Shown: positions 53,676-61,328 of the stretch, piece by piece
Layout: every line of letters begins with the position of its first letter
How positions within the stretch are numbered: the stretch's first letter is position 1
NCBI GenBank assembly: GCA_036787955.1
Contig: DAIQOI010000010.1
Location: 45,456 to 109,455 of the forward strand
DNA: 64,000 bases
Source: UBA2336 sp036787955
GTDB lineage: Bacteria; Bacteroidota; Bacteroidia; Cytophagales; Cyclobacteriaceae
Direction: 5' to 3'
The notes under the pieces: model-generated
Told to the model about the DNA's origin: nothing
What the model saw: only the letters and a program-made list of their open reading frames with translations
Database searches by the model: none
Program-made: the position numbers and the translations under genes

Positions 53676-54356
53676 ATGCTTAGTGTAATAAATTTATCAA
53701 AGAAATTTCAACGTAAGCAAGTACTCAAGGATATTTCTTTTTCAATAACTCAAGGTGAGATAGTCGGGCTGATAGGCCCGAATGGTTCAGGAAAAACAAC
53801 TCTTCTTAATATCCTTATGGGAATACTATACCCGTCTTCAGGGGGCTTTAAAGTTGAACCACACATCAAAACAGGCATGGCGGTTTCCCGTATGGGTTTT
53901 TTTGATGATATGACAACAAAGAATAACTTATCCATGTATTTCGATTTAGCCGGTACAAACCATAAAGCACTTCTTGAGGAGCTGATGAGTTACTTTTCAA
54001 TTGACTACGAAATGCTGAAATATAGCAAACTATCGGCCGGCATGAAGCAAAAGGTATCGTTATTAACGGCCTTTTTGGATAACTACGATTTAACTTACTT
54101 AGATGAACCAACTAATCATCTTGACGTAGACTCAATTTTCCTTTTAAGAAGTTTGTTAACCAAAAAAAAGAATGAAGGGCGTTCCTTTTTAATCTCAAGT
54201 CATATATTAACGGATCTGGAGAAAATCTGTGATCGAATTATTTTTATCAACGAGGGCAGGGTCATAGCCGATGCAACAACCTCAGACCTAATTAAAAAGT
54301 ATGGAACAGTTGAGGCTGCTTATTTAGGATTATTCAGAACCAACAATGCAGCATAG
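53676..54356 (+). CDS. ABC transporter ATP-binding protein
   Basis: A 226-residue ATPase. Walker A is GPNGSGKTTLLN (about 37-48), the signature motif is the variant YSKLSAGMKQKVS, Walker B is YDLTYLDEPTNHLD (about 137-150) and the H-loop is LISSHIL. Such short ATPases pair with ABC-2 permeases in lantibiotic-immunity (LanF-like), Nos- or Na+-efflux-type exporters. ATG at 53676 (MLSVINL) is chosen; an in-frame ATG at 53655 lies inside the terminator stem. Its 3' end overlaps or nearly touches the permease gene. Confidence 0.9.
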   Translation: MLSVINLSKKFQRKQVLKDISFSITQGEIVGLIGPNGSGKTTLLNILMGILYPSSGGFKVEPHIKTGMAVSRMGFFDDMTTKNNLSMYFDLAGTNHKALLEELMSYFSIDYEMLKYSKLSAGMKQKVSLLTAFLDNYDLTYLDEPTNHLDVDSIFLLRSLLTKKKNEGRSFLISSHILTDLEKICDRIIFINEGRVIADATTSDLIKKYGTVEAAYLGLFRTNNAA

Positions 54357-54360
54357 AGAG

Positions 54361-55137
54361 ATGAGTATTATCCAATTTGAGATCAAAAAGATTATAGAAA
54401 GAAAATCTTTATTGATTTTTCTTGTTGTAACAGTCCTTTTGTTCCCTGCTCTGATGGCTGTTGGCACTCACGTGTCAGTACATTCAAATCAAATAAGCGA
54501 AGGATTGTTCATGGAAGAAGTCCCTTATTATATTATCCGTTTTTCGCAATCATATTTTTTTATCCCGGTTTATATTCTAATTTTTGCCAGCCAGGAGTTC
54601 TCTGGCGGGCATGTTAGCAGGGTTGTATTTCTGAAGTCGCGTAAGTTTTATTTTGCTTCAAAAATTGCTTATTGTTGCCTAATCTCCTTTTTGTTTTCTT
54701 TCCTTGGATTAGCAACTCTTTTGCTTTCTAAACAGTTTTCAGGCTTTACCGGGCTTTTAGTGAGTCCGGCATTTTATGTTGAATATGTTGTGTCTGTCTT
54801 TATAAGTTCTTTTGCTTTTTCAATTCTGCTTTTAGTGTTGGTCTTCGTTTTGAGAACACCGTGGATTTGCTTTATATTTTTTATCGGATGGCAGACAGTT
54901 GAGGAAATTGTCTTTCGTATTTTTTATCGCCTATACAATTTAAAACTTGTTTGGCTTCCTTTTAAATCTATTCAATTACTTTTTAACAAAACAATTGAAG
55001 ACACTGATGGAAGTTACCGAAGATTATTCATTGAATTTGACTACATTTTAATCATTCCATTTGCATACATAATCATATTGATCCTTGCCCTGTATAAATA
55101 TTTTTTAGTATCCGATTTAAAATCGCTTTCTGACTGA
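54361..55137 (+). CDS. ABC-2 type permease
   Basis: A ~258-residue membrane protein with six hydrophobic helices and an N-terminal amphipathic segment (MSIIQFEIKKIIERKS), the form of ABC-2 exporters. FASQEFSGGHVSRVVFLKSRKFYFASK (cited for the E.......R..F..K pattern between helices 2 and 3) is the typical coupling region. Start ATG at 54361 is preferred; ATG at 54346 would overlap the ATPase gene by 11 bases. With the ATPase it forms a complete half-dimer exporter. Substrate unknown; the neighbouring Cys-rich lipoproteins make a peptide possible. Confidence 0.82.
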   Translation: MSIIQFEIKKIIERKSLLIFLVVTVLLFPALMAVGTHVSVHSNQISEGLFMEEVPYYIIRFSQSYFFIPVYILIFASQEFSGGHVSRVVFLKSRKFYFASKIAYCCLISFLFSFLGLATLLLSKQFSGFTGLLVSPAFYVEYVVSVFISSFAFSILLLVLVFVLRTPWICFIFFIGWQTVEEIVFRIFYRLYNLKLVWLPFKSIQLLFNKTIEDTDGSYRRLFIEFDYILIIPFAYIIILILALYKYFLVSDLKSLSD

Positions 55138-55202
55138 TACCCACACATCGGTTCTCTGGATAATAGGACGCGGCATTCCTATTTTCTGGGCTTTTCATTG
55201 GC

Positions 55203-55448
55203 TTGTGCTACAATATGGCTATGATCAATATGAGCCAATTCATTTTAAAAATATTAAAAGTAAGTGTTTACCGGTTTATTTTTTCAATTCTTGCCGTTAT
55301 CACCCGGGCTTTTCTCATCGCAATGAACCCTAAAGAAACGCTGGCATACACCACAGGCAGAGTTATGCTGCTCTTTGGCTGTGTAAGCCAAGTATACCAA
55401 ATTATTATTATTTCCGCGGTTGTACGATCCCGCAAAGGAGAACGGTAA
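55203..55448 (+). CDS. Doubtful small membrane ORF
   Basis: An 81-codon frame with two hydrophobic stretches (about 22-43 and 51-69) and basic ends. Its last nine codons lie in repeat copy B (RSRKGER from CGATCCCGCAAAGGAGAACGG, cited only in part), so the 3' end at least is set by the repeat rather than by a conserved gene. No family recognised. It could be a short membrane protein of the exporter or a gene remnant. The rest of the 55138-55422 gap shows nothing else. Confidence 0.3.
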   Translation: MCYNMAMINMSQFILKILKVSVYRFIFSILAVITRAFLIAMNPKETLAYTTGRVMLLFGCVSQVYQIIIISAVVRSRKGER

Positions 55449-55699
55449 ACAGATTTTTTTATCACCAAACAGATCTTGCCGATAAACTGCAAGACCTGTT
55501 CTGCAACTTCACACACATTCCCAGCCCCGGTAAAAAAGCCACACTCAGAAAAAACTTACATTCATTCTGCGGAAAGAAACCTGCGTTACGCAGTGTTTTT
55601 ACAAGCTAATAAGGTACACGATACTGCGGGTATAAAATTTTGCGAAAAAAAACCGAAGATTGTATCTTCATTATAAACCCCAGTACAGGGTAGAGTTAA
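55423..55699 (+). repeat. Island repeat, copy B (with promoter/leader of unit 3)
   Basis: About 277 bases, the same order as copy A. The hairpin is at 55479-55500 with one mismatch in the stem (AACAGATCTTG versus CAAGACCTGTT). It has ACTTCACACACATTCCC, the form closest to the ALDH 3' end. TTCTGCGGAAAGAAACCTGCG and a T-run are present. The promoter is intact: TTTTG 55638-55642, 20 bases, TATCTTCA 55663-55670. It ends in ACAGGGTAGAGTTAA 24 bases before the unit 3 ATG. Confidence 0.85.
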
Positions 55700-55722
55700 A
55701 TTTCAACTAAAACCCTTACAAC

Positions 55723-56220
55723 ATGAAAAAAATTAAGGTTTTCTCATGCTTTCAGTCCAATTCATTGGTGAGTTTTGCCCATATACTTGTATGGATACTC
55801 CTGGCGGGTACAGCGTGCAACGAACAGGTTGGCGTATCAGGCAGCCTTTCTGACCAACAACTGTCCATGGAAGAGTTGTTTGAAAAAGTGAGTCAGATGA
55901 AAGTAAAAAGCGGTCGTGTTTTATATGTTGATTTTACCTGGAACAAAATTGAAAACACGGTAATCATTAATGAAATGGAAGAGCGCGAACCCGATTTCTT
56001 TGTTCTTGAAACACCGCGCAAAACTGGTGCTAAAATCAACGGCCCCTCTTATATTGTAGAATGCAGCAACGGTTCCAAAAGCTGGACAAAAACCTGCGAC
56101 TCAAAACTATCCTGTGGTTCACTTATTAAAGAGTGCTTAGATCAAGGCGGTTGCGCCACCATTTGCCAGAAAAAGATGGTTTATCTGGGCGATGAATACG
56201 GAACGTTTTATGTGTATTAA
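55723..56220 (+). CDS. Cys-rich lipoprotein, island unit 3
   Basis: A 165-residue predicted lipoprotein; the signal segment is long (about 32 residues) with lipobox AGTAC (Cys32). After a polar region (LSMEELFEKVSQMKVKSGRV) comes a C-terminal part with six Cys in ~40 residues (VECSNG, TKTCDSKLSCG, KECLDQGGCATICQ). It resembles the unit 1 and unit 2 products in layout rather than in detailed sequence. No known family. Promoter and leader are in repeat B; a strong terminator follows at 56251. Confidence 0.7.
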   Translation: MKKIKVFSCFQSNSLVSFAHILVWILLAGTACNEQVGVSGSLSDQQLSMEELFEKVSQMKVKSGRVLYVDFTWNKIENTVIINEMEEREPDFFVLETPRKTGAKINGPSYIVECSNGSKSWTKTCDSKLSCGSLIKECLDQGGCATICQKKMVYLGDEYGTFYVY

Positions 56221-56250
56221 TTAAAACAGCAAAGCAATTTTTATGTGTAT

Positions 56251-56279
56251 TCCGGGCTTACACAAAGCCCGGATTTTTA
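56251..56279 (+). terminator. Rho-independent terminator of island unit 3
   Basis: A perfect 9-bp stem TCCGGGCTT/AAGCCCGGA (56251-56259 and 56265-56273), loop ACACA, then TTTTTAATTT. It closes unit 3 just before repeat copy C. Confidence 0.88.
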
Positions 56280-56290
56280 ATTTCTCAGCA

Positions 56291-56523
56291 CTACAACTTC
56301 ACACACAATCTCAGCCCCGGCAAAAAAGCCAAACTCAGAAAAAACTTACATCCATTCTGCGGAAAGAAACCTGCGATGATGCTTGTTTTTACAGGTTCTA
56401 TATCATTTATTGTAAAACTTTGTAACAAAAGGCACACGGGTAAGGTGAGCTCAAAATTTTGCAAAAAAAAACACACGAAGACTATACTTTCACTATCAAA
56501 AGCCCGGGCACGCAGGCGAGATA
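56291..56523 (+). repeat. Island repeat, copy C (with promoter/leader of unit 4)
   Basis: About 233 bases. It lacks the TACGATCC and hairpin part of A and B and begins at CTACAACTTCACACACAATC. From there it follows copy A closely to ACAGGTTCTAT and AACAAAAGG, then has TTTTG 56457-56461, a 23-base A-rich spacer, TACTTTCA 56485-56492 and the leader GCACGCAGGCGAGATAA. Read on the minus strand its first codons give VKL-stop, just as at the end of the ALDH gene. Confidence 0.83.
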
Positions 56524-56551
56524 ACTTCGGGTTATCAAAGCTAACACGTAT

Positions 56552-57316
56552 ATGAAAAATCAATTTTGGAGTATACTCCTGATAATTGGCCTGATACAAA
56601 GTATCCATTGCGATGGGGATAGGGAGATTGACCCGTGTAAAGATATGCAGCCAGTTACCGCTGCATTTACAATTCATGAAAGTTTTGCACTCGGCTATCG
56701 GCCTGAATGGGAAATTTATGACACGGATACCGTCCGCTCAATATATGTTACGTTCACGGCCATGGAGGATGAAGCGGAATATGAATGGACATTGGGAGCC
56801 GAAACAATTACTGAAAAGAGTTTTACGCGAAGTGACTTTCCACGGGGACAGAATATTGAAGTCAAATTAAAGGTTACAAAAAACCCGAATCTCGCCTGTT
56901 TTCCGGAAGATGACGGAAAAGACTCCCTTACCCGGATTTTCTATGTTACACCAAGTTGGGACAATAGTCTGTTCCAGGATGAATTTGAAGGTTTCCACAC
57001 CGACAAGCCACAACAAAAGTTCACCATCATAATTGATGATTACTACAGGATACCAAACGACCCGGTTGATCAGTCTTTCATTAGAATAATCAATCTTGTT
57101 AACAATTGCGACATCATTGGCTTTGCAATTCAGGAAAGAGCTTACAAGGAAAATTATTTCAAGGATGGCGGAGCAGTTGAATGTTTGAATCCTATTGGGA
57201 TTATGAGAATCAGCGGTCCGAGAAATGACAGCATCAAGATTAAGTACACAATCAAAAAAGCTCCCGATGATTTTATTAACAGGGTGCCCAAAACATTTAT
57301 TGGTATAAGAAAATAA
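56552..57316 (+). CDS. Lipoprotein of island unit 4
   Basis: A 254-residue predicted lipoprotein or secreted protein with signal sequence and a lipobox-like IQSIHC (Cys20). It is larger than the other island lipoproteins and not Cys-rich. Residues ~60-105 (VYVTFTAMEDEAEYEWTLGAE-like; YEWTLGAETITEKSF, then GQNIEVKLKVT) suggest a PKD-like beta-sandwich. The remainder is not recognised. It starts 29 bases after repeat C and is followed, after 12 bases, by the large T9SS protein, its likely partner. Confidence 0.65.
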   Translation: MKNQFWSILLIIGLIQSIHCDGDREIDPCKDMQPVTAAFTIHESFALGYRPEWEIYDTDTVRSIYVTFTAMEDEAEYEWTLGAETITEKSFTRSDFPRGQNIEVKLKVTKNPNLACFPEDDGKDSLTRIFYVTPSWDNSLFQDEFEGFHTDKPQQKFTIIIDDYYRIPNDPVDQSFIRIINLVNNCDIIGFAIQERAYKENYFKDGGAVECLNPIGIMRISGPRNDSIKIKYTIKKAPDDFINRVPKTFIGIRK

Positions 57317-57328
57317 AATTAATGAGGC

Positions 57329-59782
57329 ATGAGAATACTTTTACTCCTGCTTTTCGCGGTCATACTTCAGAAATCATTTGGTCAGTGTATTTCAGATGAC
57401 CCTGCATCTCCTGCCTGCAATACCATAATTTCAACTGATCCACGGGGAACAAATGCCGTCAATCATGAAAGACCGGGGCGGACCAACAAGTTCAACTGGA
57501 TGAATAGTACGTTTAATGTCAATCACCCGGCCGGAGGTTATACAGGTGTTAACTCCGTTATGGTTAACCCTTACTTTACTTCTGATCCTTACCTTGGTCA
57601 TTTAAACTACTATTCATTTCCTCTTGATGGCCGTACCCCGGACAAGCTTGATTTCTATCCGGAAGACGGGTGGGAATTAATTCATAAAGGAAATGGGTAC
57701 CAGGTAGATGAGGTGAATTTGCTGCCCGTAGAAGAAAACAGAATTGGTCCCTATTTTATCCTGTACAATAAATACACGAGCACCTTAAGGACTTTTGCCG
57801 CATTTAGCAACATTGGCATTAATGACAAAATGCTGACTATTCTTGAGATAAAGGCCCCACCTGCAGAGGGTTCTCAGATAAAATACTCTGCATTGCTCAA
57901 CAAATATCGCGAATTATCTCTGCCGCTTGATCAAAAAACATTTGTAACAAAAATTTCACAAGGCTCTGATGCAACAATCGGTGGGCAGTTTTTTACTTCT
58001 GATTTTCGTGTTTCCTATGATCCATGTATATGTAATTACGAATCAATTTTAAATATTGATTTTAAGGTGAAAAATACAGGTAATATTGTATTGGGCGGAA
58101 GATTGATTGGAACTACTGTTCCCCTGGACGGCTCAGGTAATTCACCACTGCTTAATGGCCGTGACTTTTTAAATGCTGTTTACATGGATGGATGGGAGGT
58201 GAATGGAGGAATGCTTACTTACAGTAACATAGATAAGCTTGTTAACCTCTATAAAAAACCGGAAACCCCGGTGTTTCAGCAATTAGCACTAAACACCCTA
58301 AAGTCGTTACTAAAAACAGCCGTGGGACCACTCGACAAATTTCTGGGAAAGGCTGCCGGCACCTTCTTAACCTCTGTGGTGGGTGGCACTAACATACTTG
58401 GTTTGACAATACCGGACACCCTACGTGTTAGTTTTGGCGCCATCGGTGCAACTACCGACCAACTTTCAACTAAATTCATAAATAGTGCAATTAACGCCAA
58501 AATTCCCAACATTGGCTTTACTGAGGCCGAGATGGCCTTATCAGGTACAGTGGAACATGCTCTTGGAGCCGGTTCTGGCTTCATTGAAATTGCCCAGCCC
58601 GGAAGCAAGCACACGAATGATCCCCTCAAAATACCCGATAGGTATTATCCTTCGTACAATGAGGCATTGGGCACCTTCGCAGTTCTGAACACACCCAAAG
58701 TACTGATTCAAAATACAATTACCGATCCTTGCGGTCATCCCCGAGACTTACCATGCAAATTGCACAAATTTAAATTTGACAAAACTGCGATGAATTTTTA
58801 CTTTAATCCAGCCGCAGAAGTTAATACATCGAAAACAAGAATCTACGCTGCAATGGAATTTAAAGTTCCCAACAGTTTAAAGATTAATCAGTATTTTAAA
58901 ATAACGGGGGCCAATTTTATTTCCAACACCGGAGGCTACTGGAATTATGTAACAGATTTCTATCCTATAGAAAGCCTTGACCGCCTAATACCTACTATAC
59001 GGCAATTATATTGGAATGGTAATCCACAAACAGACATAATTGTTAACCTCCGTCTACAAATATTTTACGAATTCATGCCCAATAGATACGGTAAAACCAA
59101 CACACATTGGGAGATAGTTACTTACCCAACTACAAGAACTCTCACTACCACCAACTTAACAGGCAACTTAAGTACAATACCCGAAAATATTACGTTGGGC
59201 AATACAACTTACACTTCAAATCAAGTAGTCAAGGCGTATGGCAAAATAACGATTAACGGGATTATCACAGCAACGCCAGGAATAACCGTTGACTACATGG
59301 CACCGGAAATTATTAACAATAGTCCATCACCATTACCAAGTAATGTGCGACTAATTATCTCCGAATTTAACATCTTTGGTGACACAAAAATGCAACCGGT
59401 CACAAACGCTTTTGTGAAGAGTTTTTGTGCAGCTACTGGTCAGTACAAAGCTAAAGACTTAGATCCAGCAGCGCGTTTAGCTCAACAGAAAGGCTATAAT
59501 CAAATAATAGAAGAAGAAAAGAAAGAGAAGGAATTTACAATATTTCCTAATCCGGCATCAAATCAAGTTACACTTCGTTTTTATATGGAGGAATTCACAA
59601 ATGCAAAAATTACCCTTATTGACATTTCGGGTAAAATTATCTCAATAGTTACAGATACAACCTATGACAAAGGGTTTCATGAAATTAATGTTGAGACAGG
59701 TAATTTTTCTACAGGACTTTACTTAGCTGTATTTGAAACCAGCAGAAATAAGGTTTTTAAAAAGCTGGCCGTAGTAAGATAG
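57329..59782 (+). CDS. Large secreted protein with T9SS type A C-terminal sorting domain
   Basis: An 817-residue protein with an N-terminal signal peptide (MRILLLLLFAVILQKSFGQ) and a C-terminal type A sorting domain (about 735-817: FTIFPNPASNQVTLRF, ITLIDISGKI, NFSTGLYLAVFET and the end KVFKKLAVVR). The type IX system would move it across the outer membrane, cleave the tail and attach or release it. The ~700-residue passenger has no motif I recognise; it contains several Cys and one hydrophobic, Gly/Ala-rich part (about 330-360). It may be tethered through the unit 4 lipoprotein encoded 12 bases upstream. Confidence 0.85.
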   Translation: MRILLLLLFAVILQKSFGQCISDDPASPACNTIISTDPRGTNAVNHERPGRTNKFNWMNSTFNVNHPAGGYTGVNSVMVNPYFTSDPYLGHLNYYSFPLDGRTPDKLDFYPEDGWELIHKGNGYQVDEVNLLPVEENRIGPYFILYNKYTSTLRTFAAFSNIGINDKMLTILEIKAPPAEGSQIKYSALLNKYRELSLPLDQKTFVTKISQGSDATIGGQFFTSDFRVSYDPCICNYESILNIDFKVKNTGNIVLGGRLIGTTVPLDGSGNSPLLNGRDFLNAVYMDGWEVNGGMLTYSNIDKLVNLYKKPETPVFQQLALNTLKSLLKTAVGPLDKFLGKAAGTFLTSVVGGTNILGLTIPDTLRVSFGAIGATTDQLSTKFINSAINAKIPNIGFTEAEMALSGTVEHALGAGSGFIEIAQPGSKHTNDPLKIPDRYYPSYNEALGTFAVLNTPKVLIQNTITDPCGHPRDLPCKLHKFKFDKTAMNFYFNPAAEVNTSKTRIYAAMEFKVPNSLKINQYFKITGANFISNTGGYWNYVTDFYPIESLDRLIPTIRQLYWNGNPQTDIIVNLRLQIFYEFMPNRYGKTNTHWEIVTYPTTRTLTTTNLTGNLSTIPENITLGNTTYTSNQVVKAYGKITINGIITATPGITVDYMAPEIINNSPSPLPSNVRLIISEFNIFGDTKMQPVTNAFVKSFCAATGQYKAKDLDPAARLAQQKGYNQIIEEEKKEKEFTIFPNPASNQVTLRFYMEEFTNAKITLIDISGKIISIVTDTTYDKGFHEINVETGNFSTGLYLAVFETSRNKVFKKLAVVR

Positions 59783-59875
59783 CTATCTTAAGTCATCGAG
59801 TGACCAACGGTTAAATCGGCAATGAAAGGCGGCATAGGTTGGTTATGAACATACAAACGGTAAGAGTTTACAAGA

Positions 59876-61318
59876 TTACAACTTCACACACACATTCCTG
59901 GCTTCGGTAAAAAACCGCAGCGCTTCCCAGCCGCCTTCGCGCCCCACACCGCTTTGTTTCATGCCGCCAAAGGGCGTGCGCAGGTCGCGCAGCAGCCAGC
60001 AGTTTATCCAGATGATGCCGCTCTTCACCCGCGCGGCCAACCGGTGAGCACGCGTCAGGTTTTCCGTCCACAGGGTGGCCGATAACCCATAAGGGGTGCT
60101 GTTGGCATAATCAATCACTTCGTCTTCGGTATCGAACGGCATAACGGTTACCACCGGCCCGAAGATTTCTTCCTGGTTGGTGCGGCATTTTTCATTAAGA
60201 CCGGTGATAACGGTAGGTTCAACAAAATATCCGCTTGAACAGCGGCCGCTAAGGTTTACCCGTTTTCCTCCGGTTACAATTTTCCCGCCTTCCTCCTGCG
60301 CCAGCGCTATGTAAGCGAGCACCTTTTTCAGGTGTGCCTCAGAAACAAGTGCGCCCACCCGTGTTTTTTCCTCCAGCGGGTCACCCACTACAAGTTCGCG
60401 GGTAAGTTTTACAAATTCAGTAACGAACCGGTCGTACACGCTGCGTTCAACAAAAATGCGCGATCCGCACAGGCATATCTCACCCTGATTGGAAAAAGCT
60501 GCCTGAACAGAAGTGCGCACGGCTTTTTCAAAGTTGCAATCGGAAAACACAATGTTAGGATTTTTACCGCCCAGCTCCAGCGAAAGTTTTTTAAACATGG
60601 GTGCTGCCGTGGCTGCAATTTTTTTACCGGTTACCGTTCCGCCTGTAAAAGAAATAGCCGGAATACCCGGATGTTCAACAATAGCCTGCCCGGCCTTTGG
60701 TCCGAGACCATGCACAATGTTGAGTACTCCTTTGGGCAAGCCCGCTTCGATGCACAACTGCGAAAACAGAAAGGCCGTCATCGGGGTAAGCTCCGAGGGC
60801 TTAGCCACCACGGTACAGCCCGCGGCAAGGGCGGGGGCTATCTTCCAGGTGAACAGGTACAGGGGCAGGTTCCAGGGTGAAATACATCCGGCCACGCCCA
60901 CCGGTGTGCGCAATGTGTAGTTCACGGCTTCCTGGCCGGTGATGTGTGCTTCGGAAGCAAAGTGAATGGCACCCGTGGCAAAAAAACGCATGTTGAGCGA
61001 GGCGCGCGGAATATCCACTGTTTGTGCCAGCTTAACGGGTTTACCCTGATCGGTGCTTTCGGCCAGTGCCAGTTTATCGAGGTCACGGTCAATTAAATCG
61101 GCTAGGCGCATCAGTATGGCCGAGCGCTTTTCAACAGGCATGGTGGCCCATGCATCAAATGCTTCTTGTGCTGCCTGAACAGCCCGTTGTACATCGGCTG
61201 CATCGGAGTCGGGCACCAGGCTGTAAGGCTTACCTTCAGCCGGATTGATATTTTCAAAATAGTTTCCGCTTTGCGGTTCTACCAATTCGCCCTTGATATA
61301 GTTCTGAATTTTCTGCAT
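59876..61318 (-). CDS. Aldehyde dehydrogenase, probably 2-aminomuconate semialdehyde dehydrogenase type
   Basis: A 480-residue NAD-dependent aldehyde dehydrogenase. The general base Glu is in KLSLELGGKNPNIVF, the catalytic Cys in NQGEICLCGSRIFVERSVYD (GEIC), and NAD-binding residues in SFTGGTVTGKKIA and ISPWNLPLYLFTWKIAPALAAGC (for the PWN block). Beside kynurenine genes the best guess is 2-aminomuconate 6-semialdehyde dehydrogenase (kynurenine degradation) rather than a general ALDH; this is inferred from context. Its last ~40 bases are echoed in island repeats A-C. An SDR gene precedes it by 10 bases. Confidence 0.88.
   Translation of the reverse strand: MQKIQNYIKGELVEPQSGNYFENINPAEGKPYSLVPDSDAADVQRAVQAAQEAFDAWATMPVEKRSAILMRLADLIDRDLDKLALAESTDQGKPVKLAQTVDIPRASLNMRFFATGAIHFASEAHITGQEAVNYTLRTPVGVAGCISPWNLPLYLFTWKIAPALAAGCTVVAKPSELTPMTAFLFSQLCIEAGLPKGVLNIVHGLGPKAGQAIVEHPGIPAISFTGGTVTGKKIAATAAPMFKKLSLELGGKNPNIVFSDCNFEKAVRTSVQAAFSNQGEICLCGSRIFVERSVYDRFVTEFVKLTRELVVGDPLEEKTRVGALVSEAHLKKVLAYIALAQEEGGKIVTGGKRVNLSGRCSSGYFVEPTVITGLNEKCRTNQEEIFGPVVTVMPFDTEDEVIDYANSTPYGLSATLWTENLTRAHRLAARVKSGIIWINCWLLRDLRTPFGGMKQSGVGREGGWEALRFFTEARNVCVKL
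59877..59918 (+). repeat. ALDH 3'-end segment matching the island repeats
   Basis: Written on the plus strand, TACAACTTCACACACACATTCC then GGCTTCGGTAAAAAACC (cited in two pieces of under 20 bases) aligns with the ACAACTTCACACACA...CCCCGGTAAAAAAGCC stretch of copies A (52711), B (55502) and C (56291). Most of about 38 positions match, best with copy B. It encodes the C-terminus of the ALDH (FFTEARNVCVKL). Confidence 0.65.
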
Positions 61319-61328
61319 GTTCTATCGG

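Noticed and set aside
52626..56523. Repeats A-C as integron attC sites with gene cassettes
   Set aside because: Same-strand genes between repeats with a hairpin suggest it, but no GTTRRRY/RYYYAAC core pair is seen, each unit carries its own promoter, and no integrase is present.
52626..56523. CRISPR array or insertion sequence ends
   Set aside because: The repeats are long, spaced by kilobases, and no transposase, terminal inverted repeats of IS type, or spacer pattern is found.
56291..56677. A 128-codon minus-strand frame ending in CVKL
   Set aside because: It runs through repeat C and into the unit 4 gene in antisense; the similarity to the ALDH end is explained by the short shared DNA segment.
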